64,000 nucleotides of DNA from Catenisphaera adipataccumulans (GCF_014202755.1 NZ_JACHHK010000003.1:275783-339782); one strand, 5' to 3'. Positions 44,560 to 53,621 are shown, counted from the stretch's first letter. Made by a program: numbers and translations. Notes: generated from the sequence alone by a model not told the origin.

Positions 44560-45915
44560 ATGAAAAAATTTGCTTCAGAAATTGACATGTTACATGGGCC
44601 GCTGGCCGGCAAGCTAGTTCAGTTTGCGATCCCGCTGGCCCTGACCAATATCCTGCAGCAGTTATTTAATTCTGCCGATCTGGCTGTGATCGGTCAGTTT
44701 GAAAATGCTGCAGCCATGGCAGCAGTCGGCAGCAATGCCTCTGTGATCAACTTACTGGTCAGCTTATTCAGCGGTCTGGCTTTAGGAGCCAATGTCGTCA
44801 TCGCGATGCTCATCGGTCAGGACCGCACGGAAAAAATCAATGAAGCTGTCCATACGGCAATCACTGTTGCGTTAGTCAGCGGCTGGATCGTCTGCGGCCT
44901 GGGGGAAGTGCTCGCACCGTACATCCTGCGCTGGATGCAGACGCCGCCGGAAGTCCGGCAGCTGGCCGTTCTCTATCTGCGCATCTTCTTTGTGGGGATC
45001 CCTTTTTTATTGACTTACGACTGCGGCGCTTCCGTCCTGCGTGCCAAAGGAGATTCCGCCCGCCCATTGTTCGTGCTCTTGATTTCCGGAACGATCAATG
45101 TCGTGCTGAACATCTTCTTTGTCGCAGTCTGTCATTTAAGCGTGGCCGGTGTCGCCATCGCGACCGTGACCGCAAATTTGGTCAGCGCGGTCATTGTGCT
45201 GTATTTTCTCATGCATGAGCAGGAGGCATTCCGTTTTTCTTTCCGGAAGCTAGGGATCCGCGGGAATTATCTGCGGCGGATCATTGCAATCGGCGCCCCT
45301 GCCGGACTGCAGGGCATGGTCTTTTCGCTTTCCAATGTGGTCATCCAGTCGGGCATCAACAGTTTCGGTTCTGCCTGCATTGCCGGCAATACGGCAGCCC
45401 AGAACTTTGAATTCATGTGCTATTTTCTGATCTTTGGCTTTGCGCAAGCAGCCACGACCTTTACCAGCCAGAACTTTGCGGCCGGCAATATGGATCGCTG
45501 CCGGAAGATCTACCGGCTTTCTCTGCTGCTTGGATGCGGTTTCACGTTCCTTTTAAGTCTGTTTTTCTACTGCGGCAAAGAAACGCTGATCCGGTTTTTC
45601 ACCAACGATCCCGCTGTCATTTCTTATGCTTATATCCGTTTAGCCTACATCAGCAATTTTGAGCTGCTGACGGGTACATATGAGATCCCAGGCGGCTGTA
45701 TGCGCGGTATGGGACGTTCACTGACACCGGCATTGATCACGATGATCTGCTGCTGCGCCTTGCGGCTGGTCTGGATCGCGACCTACTTTCAGGCTCATCA
45801 TTCCATAGAAACGCTGCTGCTCATCTATGTCCTTTCCTGGATCGTGGCTGGCGTGATCATGCATCTTGCGTATTTTCATTTTCGAAGATCAGAATTTTAT
45901 CATCTTTCTGTCTGA
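44560..45915 (+). CDS. MATE family efflux transporter
   Basis: A 451-residue MATE/NorM-type exporter with twelve membrane helices. The N-terminal LAGKLVQFAIPLALTNILQQ and the NSADLAVIGQF segment are typical, and the two halves repeat that pattern near residue 245. MATE proteins export drugs or cations using sodium or proton gradients. GCAAAGGAGTCCT places the ribosome site. Downstream of the HAD gene; the two may share a transcript. Confidence 0.92.
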   Translation: MKKFASEIDMLHGPLAGKLVQFAIPLALTNILQQLFNSADLAVIGQFENAAAMAAVGSNASVINLLVSLFSGLALGANVVIAMLIGQDRTEKINEAVHTAITVALVSGWIVCGLGEVLAPYILRWMQTPPEVRQLAVLYLRIFFVGIPFLLTYDCGASVLRAKGDSARPLFVLLISGTINVVLNIFFVAVCHLSVAGVAIATVTANLVSAVIVLYFLMHEQEAFRFSFRKLGIRGNYLRRIIAIGAPAGLQGMVFSLSNVVIQSGINSFGSACIAGNTAAQNFEFMCYFLIFGFAQAATTFTSQNFAAGNMDRCRKIYRLSLLLGCGFTFLLSLFFYCGKETLIRFFTNDPAVISYAYIRLAYISNFELLTGTYEIPGGCMRGMGRSLTPALITMICCCALRLVWIATYFQAHHSIETLLLIYVLSWIVAGVIMHLAYFHFRRSEFYHLSV

Positions 45916-45917
45916 TT

Positions 45918-45942
45918 TGGTTCCGTTTCAGAACCATTTTTC
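45918..45942 (+). terminator. Terminator of the MATE gene
   Basis: TGGTTC-CGTTTCA-GAACCA is followed by TTTTTC. Confidence 0.75.
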
Positions 45943-46045
45943 ATAATATGTATACCAGCTTAATATTTTTTCATGCAGGAAAGCACTATATATGTTAAAA
46001 TTATATTATTAAGACTCTAATATATTGAAAGGGATGATCAAGTCA

Positions 46046-47158
46046 ATGATCGAATTTAAGCATGTTGTTAAGTCTTACGGCGATAAAGTGATCCTCCATG
46101 ATTTAAACTTTACCATCGAAGACGGTCAATTCGTTTGTCTGATCGGCAAGTCCGGATGCGGAAAAACCACAACCTTAAAATCCATCAACCAGCTGATCCC
46201 CATTGACAGCGGAAAGATCCTGATTGACGGCAACGATGTCAGCCAGGCCAATAAGGCCGAGCTGCGCCGGCATATCGGTTATGTCATCCAGCAGATCGGT
46301 CTGTTCCCAAATATGACCGTTGCCGAAAATATTCAAGTCGTACCGCGTCTACTGAAATATGATGACCAACAGTGTCAGGAAATCACGGATCGGATGCTCG
46401 GTCTGGTGCATATGGAATCCTATGCCGATGCCTATCCTTCCGAGTTGTCCGGCGGTCAGCAGCAGCGGATCGGTGTCCTGCGGGCCCTGGCTGCCAATCC
46501 CCCGATCGTTTTGATGGACGAACCGTTCGGTGCGCTGGATCCGCTGACCCGCGATGATCTGCAGGATGAGATCAAAAACATCCAGCAGCAGCTGAATAAA
46601 ACCATCGTCTTTGTCACACATGATATGAACGAAGCGCTGAAACTGGCAGACGTGATCATTTTCATGGACCAGGGACAAATCGTACAGATGGGAACCCCGG
46701 AAGAATTTCTGCGCAATCCGGCCAACGATCTGGTCCGGGAATTTCTGGGGAAACACATTGTTGATCAAACGACCCCGACCAAGGTCGAAGATTTTATGCG
46801 GACCAATCCGATTACGGTCAAGCGCACCCGCGGTATTCATGAGTGTGCGGAATTGATGGCACGCCGCTCCATTGACTCGCTGATCGTTGTTGATAATCAA
46901 AAACATTATATTGGTACGGTCACGGTTGCGGATATCATGCATTATGGCCGCACCGTTCAGACCATTGAACCGCTGATCCAAAACACCGCGCGGACGGTAC
47001 AAATCGGTGAGGATGCCAAGGACAGTTTCGAGTACCTGCTTTCAACCAACGCCGATTATGTGATCGTTTTACACCCGGATCAAACCATTGCGGGCATCAT
47101 CACGAAAACCAGTGTTGCCCAGTCCGTGGCGAAAAATCTGTGGGGTGAAGAAGAATGA
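46046..47158 (+). CDS. opuCA: Osmolyte (betaine/carnitine/choline) ABC transporter ATPase
   Basis: A 370-residue ABC ATPase. Walker A is GKSGCGKTT, the signature is LSGGQQQ and Walker B is VLMDEPFGALD. Two CBS domains occupy about residues 250-370 (RTRGIHECAELM and later), as in OpuC-type ATPases where they sense ionic strength. Substrate is probably glycine betaine, carnitine or choline. I start at 46046; two in-frame codons upstream are possible. First gene of a three-gene operon with 4-nt overlaps. Confidence 0.93.
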   Translation: MIEFKHVVKSYGDKVILHDLNFTIEDGQFVCLIGKSGCGKTTTLKSINQLIPIDSGKILIDGNDVSQANKAELRRHIGYVIQQIGLFPNMTVAENIQVVPRLLKYDDQQCQEITDRMLGLVHMESYADAYPSELSGGQQQRIGVLRALAANPPIVLMDEPFGALDPLTRDDLQDEIKNIQQQLNKTIVFVTHDMNEALKLADVIIFMDQGQIVQMGTPEEFLRNPANDLVREFLGKHIVDQTTPTKVEDFMRTNPITVKRTRGIHECAELMARRSIDSLIVVDNQKHYIGTVTVADIMHYGRTVQTIEPLIQNTARTVQIGEDAKDSFEYLLSTNADYVIVLHPDQTIAGIITKTSVAQSVAKNLWGEEE

Positions 47159-47796
47159 GCGCGCTCTGGAGCACCTATGGGGATATGCTGCTGGCGGCCA
47201 TTCGTACGCATTTGTACTATGTGGTCATCTCCGTCGCGATCGGTTTTGTGATCGGTGCCCTTCTGGGCATTTTGCTTTCCCGTGTGCCGCAGATCTCTAA
47301 AATCGTGATGCCGATCTTATCGGTCTTCCAAACCATTCCAGGTCTGGCTTTTATCGGTATCATGTATATGTGGATCGGCATGCGCCCGCTGACGGTCATC
47401 ATCGCCCTTGCCACGTATGCGATCTTCCCGGTCTTAAAAAATACCTATACTGGCATCCTGGAGGTGCCGGATCAATATGTCGAGGCCGCCCGCGGCTGCG
47501 GCATGACCCGCTTTCAGATCCTTTGGAAAGTTGAGCTGCCTTTGGCATCTGCTTCCATTTATGCCGGTCTGCGGATGTCGACCATTTATACCGTTTCCTG
47601 GGCCGTGCTGGCAGCCATGATCGGTTTAGGCGGCTTGGGTGACTTCATTTATCAAGGCACCACATCAAATAATAATACGTTGATCCTGCTCGGAGCGATC
47701 CCAGCTGCGATCCTGGCACTGCTGCTTGGTGCGCTGATCGACTGGTTCCAGCGCCGGCATACACCGCGCGGCATGCGTAAGGAGGTACGCCGATGA
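47155..47796 (+). CDS. opuCB: Osmolyte ABC transporter permease
   Basis: A 213-residue permease with five or six membrane helices. The EAA-type loop reads AARGCGMTRFQILWKVELPLA, the contact point with the ATPase. IPGLAFIGIMYMWIG is characteristic of the OpuCB/OpuCD family. It overlaps the ATPase gene by 4 nt and the following permease gene by 4 nt. Confidence 0.92.
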   Translation: MSALWSTYGDMLLAAIRTHLYYVVISVAIGFVIGALLGILLSRVPQISKIVMPILSVFQTIPGLAFIGIMYMWIGMRPLTVIIALATYAIFPVLKNTYTGILEVPDQYVEAARGCGMTRFQILWKVELPLASASIYAGLRMSTIYTVSWAVLAAMIGLGGLGDFIYQGTTSNNNTLILLGAIPAAILALLLGALIDWFQRRHTPRGMRKEVRR

Positions 47797-49316
47797 ATTG
47801 GTCAGTCATAGTCGATCATTTATTCATTGTTCTGACGGCTTCGGTGTTATCGGTCGTCATCGGGATCCCGCTGGGCATCATTGCTTATCTATTCCCAAAA
47901 TCCCGCAGCATCATCCTGCATTTGGTCGATATTTTCCAGACCATCCCGGCATTGGCCCTTCTGGGCATGATCATGGTGCTGATCGGTGCCGGTAAGACAA
48001 CCGTCATCATCGGTATCCTGCTCTATTCCCTGCTGCCGATCGTGCGCAATACGTATCTGGGTTTATCAGAAATTGAACCAGGGATCCGGGAAGCGGCACG
48101 CGGCGTAGGCATGACCCGGATGGAGCGGATCACCAAAGTCGAGTTCCCGCTGGCTTTCCCGTCGATCTTCACCGGCATCCGGCTGGCTTTGATCAATGCG
48201 ATCGGTACTGCGGTCTTTGCGGCATATGTCGGCGGCGGCGGTATCGGCGGCATCATGAATCAGGCGATCCGGACCCGCAATATGACCGACCTGCTGCAGG
48301 CGACCGGTGCTTTGATGGTCATGGCCGTCGTGCTGGATCTGATCATGAGTTTCTGCGAAAACCGGGTCCGGCAGTCACATAACAGCACCCGTCGGATCTT
48401 AGCTTCACTGGCTGTGTTGGTTGGTTTGTGTTTCGTGACCATACCAGGTGAAATGAGCGTCATGGGTTCTTCGGAAGGATTGGTCATGTATGACGGTGAT
48501 TATACAGAGGTGCGGATCATGGACCGCATCGCCAAAGAGATGATCGAAGATCAGACCGATCTGACCGTAACGATCAAGGATCAAATGACCCAGGTCAACC
48601 AATATAAATCACTGATCGGCGATGATCACACATGCGATATGATGCTTTCCTATGACGGTACGCTGCTGACCACGTTCCTGCATAAGGACCCGACCGATGT
48701 GCCGGAAGGCGAAACCTTGTACCATTATGCCAACCGCATCGCCAACAAGCGCAATGATATTTCTCTGGTCGGCAAGCTGGGCTTTAATAACACGTATGCG
48801 ATCGCGGTCACGCAGGCGGTCGCTGATAAATATAACTTGAAGACTATTTCCGATCTGGCAGCTGTATCGGATCAGCTGACTTTCGGTGCGGAACACGATT
48901 TCTTCACCGAGGAAGGCAGCATGAAATATGAACCGTTCTGCGAATTTTACGGCATGCATTTTAAAGAAGCAAAATCGGTCGACGTCAGTTTAAAATACGA
49001 TGCGATCGAGGACGGCGAATTTGAAGTCACGGAAGTCTTTGCGACTGATGGTCTGAACTTGAAGGCCAACCTGGTGATCCTCGAGGATGACCAGCACTTC
49101 TTCCCGGAATACAACGGTTCCTTCCTGATCCGCAACGATGTCTACGAACGGTTCAAAGACGAGGCACCGAACTTAAAGAGCGTCCTCAAACAGCTCGACG
49201 GACAGATTTCTACCGAAGACATGGAACAGATGACGTATCAAGTCGATGTCAAAGGCAAAGATGTCGATGAGGTCGCACATCAATTCCTTGTCGATAACGA
49301 TCTATTAAAAAACTGA
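47793..49316 (+). CDS. Osmolyte ABC transporter permease fused to substrate-binding domain
   Basis: A 507-residue fusion. The N-terminal part (about 1-205) is a permease with EAARGVGMTRMERITKVEFPLA as ATPase-contact loop. After the membrane segment LASLAVLVGLCFVTIP (about 200-215), the C-terminal 290 residues are an extracytoplasmic OpuAC-type binding domain. Such permease-binding-domain fusions are well known in Firmicute osmolyte systems; they tether the receptor to the channel. The substrate-cage residues cannot be assigned with confidence by eye. Confidence 0.9.
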   Translation: MNWSVIVDHLFIVLTASVLSVVIGIPLGIIAYLFPKSRSIILHLVDIFQTIPALALLGMIMVLIGAGKTTVIIGILLYSLLPIVRNTYLGLSEIEPGIREAARGVGMTRMERITKVEFPLAFPSIFTGIRLALINAIGTAVFAAYVGGGGIGGIMNQAIRTRNMTDLLQATGALMVMAVVLDLIMSFCENRVRQSHNSTRRILASLAVLVGLCFVTIPGEMSVMGSSEGLVMYDGDYTEVRIMDRIAKEMIEDQTDLTVTIKDQMTQVNQYKSLIGDDHTCDMMLSYDGTLLTTFLHKDPTDVPEGETLYHYANRIANKRNDISLVGKLGFNNTYAIAVTQAVADKYNLKTISDLAAVSDQLTFGAEHDFFTEEGSMKYEPFCEFYGMHFKEAKSVDVSLKYDAIEDGEFEVTEVFATDGLNLKANLVILEDDQHFFPEYNGSFLIRNDVYERFKDEAPNLKSVLKQLDGQISTEDMEQMTYQVDVKGKDVDEVAHQFLVDNDLLKN

Positions 49317-49337
49317 GGATCACTCCTCAGTTTTTTT
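49311..49337. terminator. Bidirectional terminator between opuC and the PEP-binding protein gene
   Basis: AACTGAGGA-TCAC-TCCTCAGTT is followed by TTTTT. Located between convergent genes; the stem includes the end of both. Confidence 0.85.
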
Positions 49338-51896
49338 CAGCACACAAAGCAAGTGTTCACTTTCTACATCATAGTAAAGCCGGCACTTCGTTTCATATAC
49401 TTTGACAATATCGGCATATTGATCGCTGCCGACCCATTCTTTCAAATGATTGACACAGCCATCCAGCGCTTCCGGATGATACGCCAATGTATGATCGTTT
49501 TCAAACACAGCCGTATAAAGGATTTCCGCCTCCACCAGATCCTGGAAAATGTGACTGCCGAAAGACAGTTCGGGATTATAACCGACATTGGAGACCGCGA
49601 TCTCGCAGACCGCGCTGAATTCACTGATATCCGCAAAAGCAGTCGGCACGCCCAATTCCGGCGATGATGTTCCGACCCGTCCGGGCACCATGAGCATCAT
49701 CTTTCTGCCCTGCCCGCGGTATTTCCAGTTAATGGCCCCGATGCATTTAGCAATCTCGGACTTTTCTGCATACGGCATCTCATAGTACGCTTTGGCATCC
49801 ACAGCCACGATCGTATCCAGATCCATGGTGCGGGACAGACCCATCGAGGCACCCTTGCTTTCCAGCAGAACGGTTTCGTCCGATGCCGGCGCCGGAATGA
49901 TGACCTTTCCGGTGTCTTCATAAACTTGCAGCGGGCGGCACTGCAGCAAGTTGATGACATATTCTCCGCTCTCGGCCAAGTTGATCGTAAATTCCGTGTC
50001 GACCGGATACTGGTAGACAGACTGGATGTCCGCAAGCATCTGTTTCATATCGGTCATCAAGGCTCGGTTTTTCACCAAACCATGACACGATATGAAACGC
50101 ACCTGCCGTCTCATTCCCAATTCCCTTAGATTCCGTTCGGCTTCCGTATCATGTTCGAGCAGCTGATTCTGCAGATAGAACGGCAGCTTGTTTTCAATAT
50201 TTCGCTGACTGACCGATGCCAGACATTTCTCCGTCTTATTGATGGCGGCCACTTTACGCTGAGAATAACGATGGCGTTCCGCTACTGTCGTATAAGCTGT
50301 CGCTTCCGGCTGATCCAGATTGACCAGCCGCGGATAAGAGCCTTCCGTGCGGTCGACCGCGCCGGTGCCCAGTCCCATGACCAATCGAAGCATACCAGCT
50401 GATGGATCCTGGTTTTTTAAAAACCGATACGGACTGTAGGAATAGCCGACACCCGCCGCGCACGGCATATAATATTCTTCATAATGGGAGCCGGAGACCC
50501 TTTGGATCAATAAAGCCATCTGTTCGTCCCGCTGATCCAGACCACGACGTTTACGATAATCCAGAGCGGATAAGCTCATCGTGCTGGCATAGACCGTACG
50601 GATGGCTTGTTCCAGTTCGTGCAGGCGCTCGGTCATCGTGCCGGCATTCGCGCAGAAGACGGATTCATACTTGCCCGCAAAGGCATTGCCGAATCCATCC
50701 TCTAAAATACTGCTGGAGCGCACGATGATCGGATCGCGGCCATAGTATTCCAGTAAGCGCACAAACCGCTGTTCCATTTCCGGCGCAAAGGAACCAGATG
50801 ACAGGCGGTCGGCAAAATCATCTGCCAGCGCAAAGTATTCCTGCTGCTGCCGCTGCCGGATGCGCAGATCCCAAAAATTATTATCGACAATATACGAATA
50901 GTACACGTCAGAACCAATATAATACGAATCATGCGGTTCCAGACGGGCATACAGATCCGGATCATTGTTTTCGATGATCTTCCGGGCCAGCAGCAGGCCG
51001 GCAGCCTTGCCGCCGATCATGCCGGTGCCGATCATATGGTCGCGCACATCGAAAAAGTCTTCCGGTGTAAACTGGCTTTGGATCATGGCACGCATTTTTT
51101 TATCGCGGCTCATCATGATCTTACACATTTCTGAACATGCTTCGTCAATATTTTTACCGGCGGCATAATCCTGTTTGGCATCGTCGAAAAACCGGTCCCA
51201 GGCATCTTTATTTTGTTCCACAGCGCGGGACTGGCTGCGGTTCATGATCGTATAGAACCGGGAAGCCTGCACGCCGTCGAGGATCGGACGGAAGGTCTGC
51301 CGTTCCGGAATGAAAATGTGCGGCAGGAACATGGTGTCGGAATATCGGTTCCAGACTTTCTCCGGCCGGACATAAACATGATCCGCATCCGAATACACAT
51401 CCAGAAACAGCTGGGTCGTATCGCGAATCTTGGCGATGGCCCGGAAAGAATGTTTGCCGCGGATCAACGGAAAGAAGGCGACGGTGTTCAGACTGAACAA
51501 ATACGGACAAGTTACCTTAAAGAAGTTGCCCATCATCAAGTCCGTGGACCAGGCGGTCTGCAGCTCAGAAAGGCAGTCGAATACATAAAAAGCGTCCCAT
51601 CCTTCCTGTTCAATGATATTGTGGATCTTGACCGTAAAGGATTCAAAATGGTGGGTCAGTTCGATCGGTACGATCTTTACACCAGGCTGCGGATCAACCA
51701 GCGGCGGATGACTGGCAAAACGAAAATATATGATATTCCGTCTGTCCTTCACAGCCTGCCGGATATACGCATCGGTAAAAAGACGGAACTCCCGTAGATC
51801 GGAGACCTGCCACACGACATTATCTCCCAGGCGAATATGGTCAAGACAGGCATCCATCTCAGGAATGCCGGAACAAATCGGATCAAAAGCAGCCAT
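49320..51896 (-). CDS. PEP/pyruvate-binding (PPDK N-terminal) protein with KaiC-like N-terminus
   Basis: An 858-residue protein. Residues 1-200 look like a KaiC/RecA-type fold (GIPEMDACLDHIRLGDNVVW, then a Walker B-like AFYVFDCLS at 102-110), but the P-loop GxxxxGKS is missing. Residues 290-680 form an ATP-grasp domain like the start of PEP synthase or pyruvate phosphate dikinase: GGKAAGL (295-301), IVRSSSILED (391-400) and AGKYES. The phosphohistidine swivel domain and the C-terminal PEP barrel are absent. It could phosphorylate a partner or bind a nucleotide as a sensor. It is monocistronic. Confidence 0.8.
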   Translation of the reverse strand: MAAFDPICSGIPEMDACLDHIRLGDNVVWQVSDLREFRLFTDAYIRQAVKDRRNIIYFRFASHPPLVDPQPGVKIVPIELTHHFESFTVKIHNIIEQEGWDAFYVFDCLSELQTAWSTDLMMGNFFKVTCPYLFSLNTVAFFPLIRGKHSFRAIAKIRDTTQLFLDVYSDADHVYVRPEKVWNRYSDTMFLPHIFIPERQTFRPILDGVQASRFYTIMNRSQSRAVEQNKDAWDRFFDDAKQDYAAGKNIDEACSEMCKIMMSRDKKMRAMIQSQFTPEDFFDVRDHMIGTGMIGGKAAGLLLARKIIENNDPDLYARLEPHDSYYIGSDVYYSYIVDNNFWDLRIRQRQQQEYFALADDFADRLSSGSFAPEMEQRFVRLLEYYGRDPIIVRSSSILEDGFGNAFAGKYESVFCANAGTMTERLHELEQAIRTVYASTMSLSALDYRKRRGLDQRDEQMALLIQRVSGSHYEEYYMPCAAGVGYSYSPYRFLKNQDPSAGMLRLVMGLGTGAVDRTEGSYPRLVNLDQPEATAYTTVAERHRYSQRKVAAINKTEKCLASVSQRNIENKLPFYLQNQLLEHDTEAERNLRELGMRRQVRFISCHGLVKNRALMTDMKQMLADIQSVYQYPVDTEFTINLAESGEYVINLLQCRPLQVYEDTGKVIIPAPASDETVLLESKGASMGLSRTMDLDTIVAVDAKAYYEMPYAEKSEIAKCIGAINWKYRGQGRKMMLMVPGRVGTSSPELGVPTAFADISEFSAVCEIAVSNVGYNPELSFGSHIFQDLVEAEILYTAVFENDHTLAYHPEALDGCVNHLKEWVGSDQYADIVKVYETKCRLYYDVESEHLLCVLKKTEE

Positions 51897-51917
51897 AGAA
51901 ACACCTCCTGTTTGTTT

Positions 51918-52448
51918 CTATTTTAGCAGATAACGCGGCGGTACGCATTCGGTCAGCCAAGTTCCGCCAGTGCAGTGATAAAACACATAACCGTCTTTCT
52001 GCATAGCTTGGGCATCAATGGTGTAGACAAAAGGTTTCCCATGACGGGCACCGACCTGGATCGCTGTTTTGACATCGGCCGATAAATGCACATAAAGGCG
52101 CTGCATCGGCAGCAGGCCTTCCTGTTCGATCGACGGCACAAAACGTTCGGCAGTGCCATGATATAAATAGGCCGGCGGATCCGCCGGTTCAAGATCCAGA
52201 TCGACCGGGATCGAATGGCCGTATACAGCCCGGATCTTCGTGCGGTCTTCATTAAAGGCATATCGCTGCTTCTCATCTTCCGCAACGATTTTTTCCAATG
52301 TGCGGCGATCCAGCGGCCGGCTCTTATTGACACCGCGGATCAGTGCATCCACATCCGCCCAGCCGTGTTCATCAACGACGATCCCGATGATTTCCGGATG
52401 ATGGCGCAGGATCAAAGAAATGAATTTACTCGTAGATTTGTTTGACAT
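51918..52448 (-). CDS. kptA: RNA 2'-phosphotransferase (KptA/Tpt1 family)
   Basis: A 176-residue Tpt1/KptA protein. The N-terminal LSLILRHHPE-like motif (FISLILRHHPEIIG), the winged-helix region, and the NAD-site segments LYHGTAERF and YVHLSADVKTA are characteristic. In eukaryotes the enzyme removes the 2'-phosphate left on spliced tRNA using NAD+. Bacteria lack that splicing route, so the bacterial role is open. The frame extends to 52475, but TATAAT ends 6 nt before the ATG at 52448, so I use that start; the transcript looks leaderless. Confidence 0.9.
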   Translation of the reverse strand: MSNKSTSKFISLILRHHPEIIGIVVDEHGWADVDALIRGVNKSRPLDRRTLEKIVAEDEKQRYAFNEDRTKIRAVYGHSIPVDLDLEPADPPAYLYHGTAERFVPSIEQEGLLPMQRLYVHLSADVKTAIQVGARHGKPFVYTIDAQAMQKDGYVFYHCTGGTWLTECVPPRYLLK

Positions 52449-52454
52449 ACATCC

Positions 52455-52460
52455 ATTATA
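52455..52460 (-). promoter_or_regulatory. Leaderless-type -10 (TATAAT) of kptA
   Basis: The minus strand reads TATAAT, then GGATGT, then ATG. The T-run upstream could mark the end of the preceding small gene. Confidence 0.55.
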
Positions 52461-52481
52461 CAAAAAAAACAACATCGGGAG

Positions 52482-52658
52482 TTATCTCCCCATGCTTCCT
52501 ACTGTATGCATCAAATTTTCCGCATCGGTTTCCGGCATCGTGTCCCATCCGCATTGATCTTCGGCATGTTCCGTGATGGCGCTTAACACAAAGATCATCA
52601 ACAGAACGGACCCAACGGTGAGCACGGTCTTCTTGATCACTGCCCAGAGTTTCTTCAT
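52482..52658 (-). CDS. Small single-pass membrane protein
   Basis: A 58-residue protein starting MKKLWAVIKKTVLTVGSVLL. One hydrophobic segment (about residues 9-30) follows a positively charged start, so it could be a membrane anchor or an uncleaved signal. The rest is acidic. No family recognised. The ATG at 52658 has GAGAGGA just upstream. It lies between the LysR-HTH gene and kptA. Confidence 0.5.
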   Translation of the reverse strand: MKKLWAVIKKTVLTVGSVLLMIFVLSAITEHAEDQCGWDTMPETDAENLMHTVGSMGR

Positions 52659-52733
52659 TCCTCTCTTCCTTTCTTTGTCTTCATTACACAACGATTTTAT
52701 CGATGAAACATCAAGAACTTGTAAAAGATACGT

Positions 52734-52761
52734 AAAAAAAGCACATCCTATGATGCGCTCT
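52734..52761 (-). terminator. Terminator of the HTH-only gene
   Basis: On the minus strand AGCGCATC-ATA-GGATGTGCT, one G-T pair and a one-base bulge, is followed by TTTTTT. It overlaps the gene's final codons. Confidence 0.65.
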
Positions 52762-53023
52762 TACTGAAAGCCTTTATTGTTCGTATCAGATCATCAATCT
52801 CGGCCAGGATTTTTTCGATCCTTTTTGCGGCAAGTTCTCCGCTGCCGTTCAACTGAATGTGATTGCGCTTTCGATCAAACAAAGGTACACCGAATACTTC
52901 TTCGGCTTTCTGCATCGCACGAGAAACAGACGGCTGTGAAATATGGAATCCCCGTGCCACGCCGCTGAGTGTTCCAATTCTGGAAAACGCCACAAGATAC
53001 TGCATTTCTTCATAAGTCAGCAT
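52748..53023 (-). CDS. LysR-type winged-helix protein without an effector domain
   Basis: A 91-residue protein. It has a complete LysR-type N-terminal HTH (LVAFSRIGTLSGVARGFHIS, then QPSVSRAMQKAEEVFGVPLF), the recognition helix and the start of the linker helix (SGELAAKRIEKILAEIDDLI). The usual 200-residue effector-binding domain is absent. The gene is not obviously broken: AAGGAGGGG precedes the ATG at 53023, and a terminator overlaps the stop. It could be a stand-alone DNA-binding protein or a decoy of a full-length LysR protein. Confidence 0.8.
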   Translation of the reverse strand: MLTYEEMQYLVAFSRIGTLSGVARGFHISQPSVSRAMQKAEEVFGVPLFDRKRNHIQLNGSGELAAKRIEKILAEIDDLIRTIKAFSKSAS

Positions 53024-53155
53024 CGAACCCCTCCTTTTTATCAAATTTTCATCTTTGATTTTATGTATTTATTATAAAACGTAAACTTTGTTTGTAAATG
53101 AGGAATTTTGAAAGCTTGATTTCGTTTTTATAATAGTGAGCCGGATGTATTAAAG

Positions 53156-53184
53156 TTGAAATAATCATTTCTTTGCGATAAATT
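53156..53184 (+). promoter_or_regulatory. Promoter of the DtxR/MntR-like gene
   Basis: The -35 TTGAAA (53156-53161), a 17-bp spacer and TAAATT (53179-53184), with a leader containing AAAGGAAA before the ATG at 53210. Confidence 0.5.
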
Positions 53185-53209
53185 GTAGAAAAAGAAAGGA
53201 AACCCTGCC

Positions 53210-53599
53210 ATGACGCGAAATTTACAAGAAAGTGTAAATAAAACGACAGAAGACTATTTGGAAGCAATTTTAATGATCCAGGAAAGACAAGGTTATGTGC
53301 GCTCGGTTGACGTAGCCGCACAATTGGGGGTTTCCAAACCCAGCGTGACGTACACGACCAAACGGCTGAAAGAACAGGATTATTTAAAAAATGATCAGGG
53401 CGGCATGCTTGTGCTGACCGAAAAAGGGATGGCGGTTGCCGATGCGACGTATACACGTCATAAAAAATTATCTGAATTTTTCATTCGTTTAGGCGTCAAA
53501 CCGGAAACGGCTTTAAAAGATGCCTGCAAGATCGAACACGATCTCAGCGATGAGACCTTCGATGCGATCTGCCGGCATGCGGAAAATAATAAAAAATAA
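53210..53599 (+). CDS. DtxR/MntR-family metal-dependent repressor
   Basis: A 129-residue two-domain repressor: winged HTH (about 10-75, VDVAAQLGVSKPSVTYTTKRL) and a dimer/metal domain. Metal-site positions: Asp15 in TTEDYLE matches the MntR Asp8, and His84, Glu109 and His110 are kept. Cys106 in DACKIEHDLS stands where MntR has Glu and DtxR/IdeR has Cys. Iron or manganese sensing cannot be decided from sequence. No SH3-like C-terminal domain is present. No metal transporter is next to it, so it acts in trans. Confidence 0.87.
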   Translation: MTRNLQESVNKTTEDYLEAILMIQERQGYVRSVDVAAQLGVSKPSVTYTTKRLKEQDYLKNDQGGMLVLTEKGMAVADATYTRHKKLSEFFIRLGVKPETALKDACKIEHDLSDETFDAICRHAENNKK

Positions 53600-53621
53600 A
53601 CACGGGAAACCGTGTTTTTTA
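53598..53621. terminator. Bidirectional terminator
   Basis: AAACACGG-GAAA-CCGTGTTT is followed by TTT. Shared by the DtxR-like gene and the convergent exporter gene. Confidence 0.8.
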
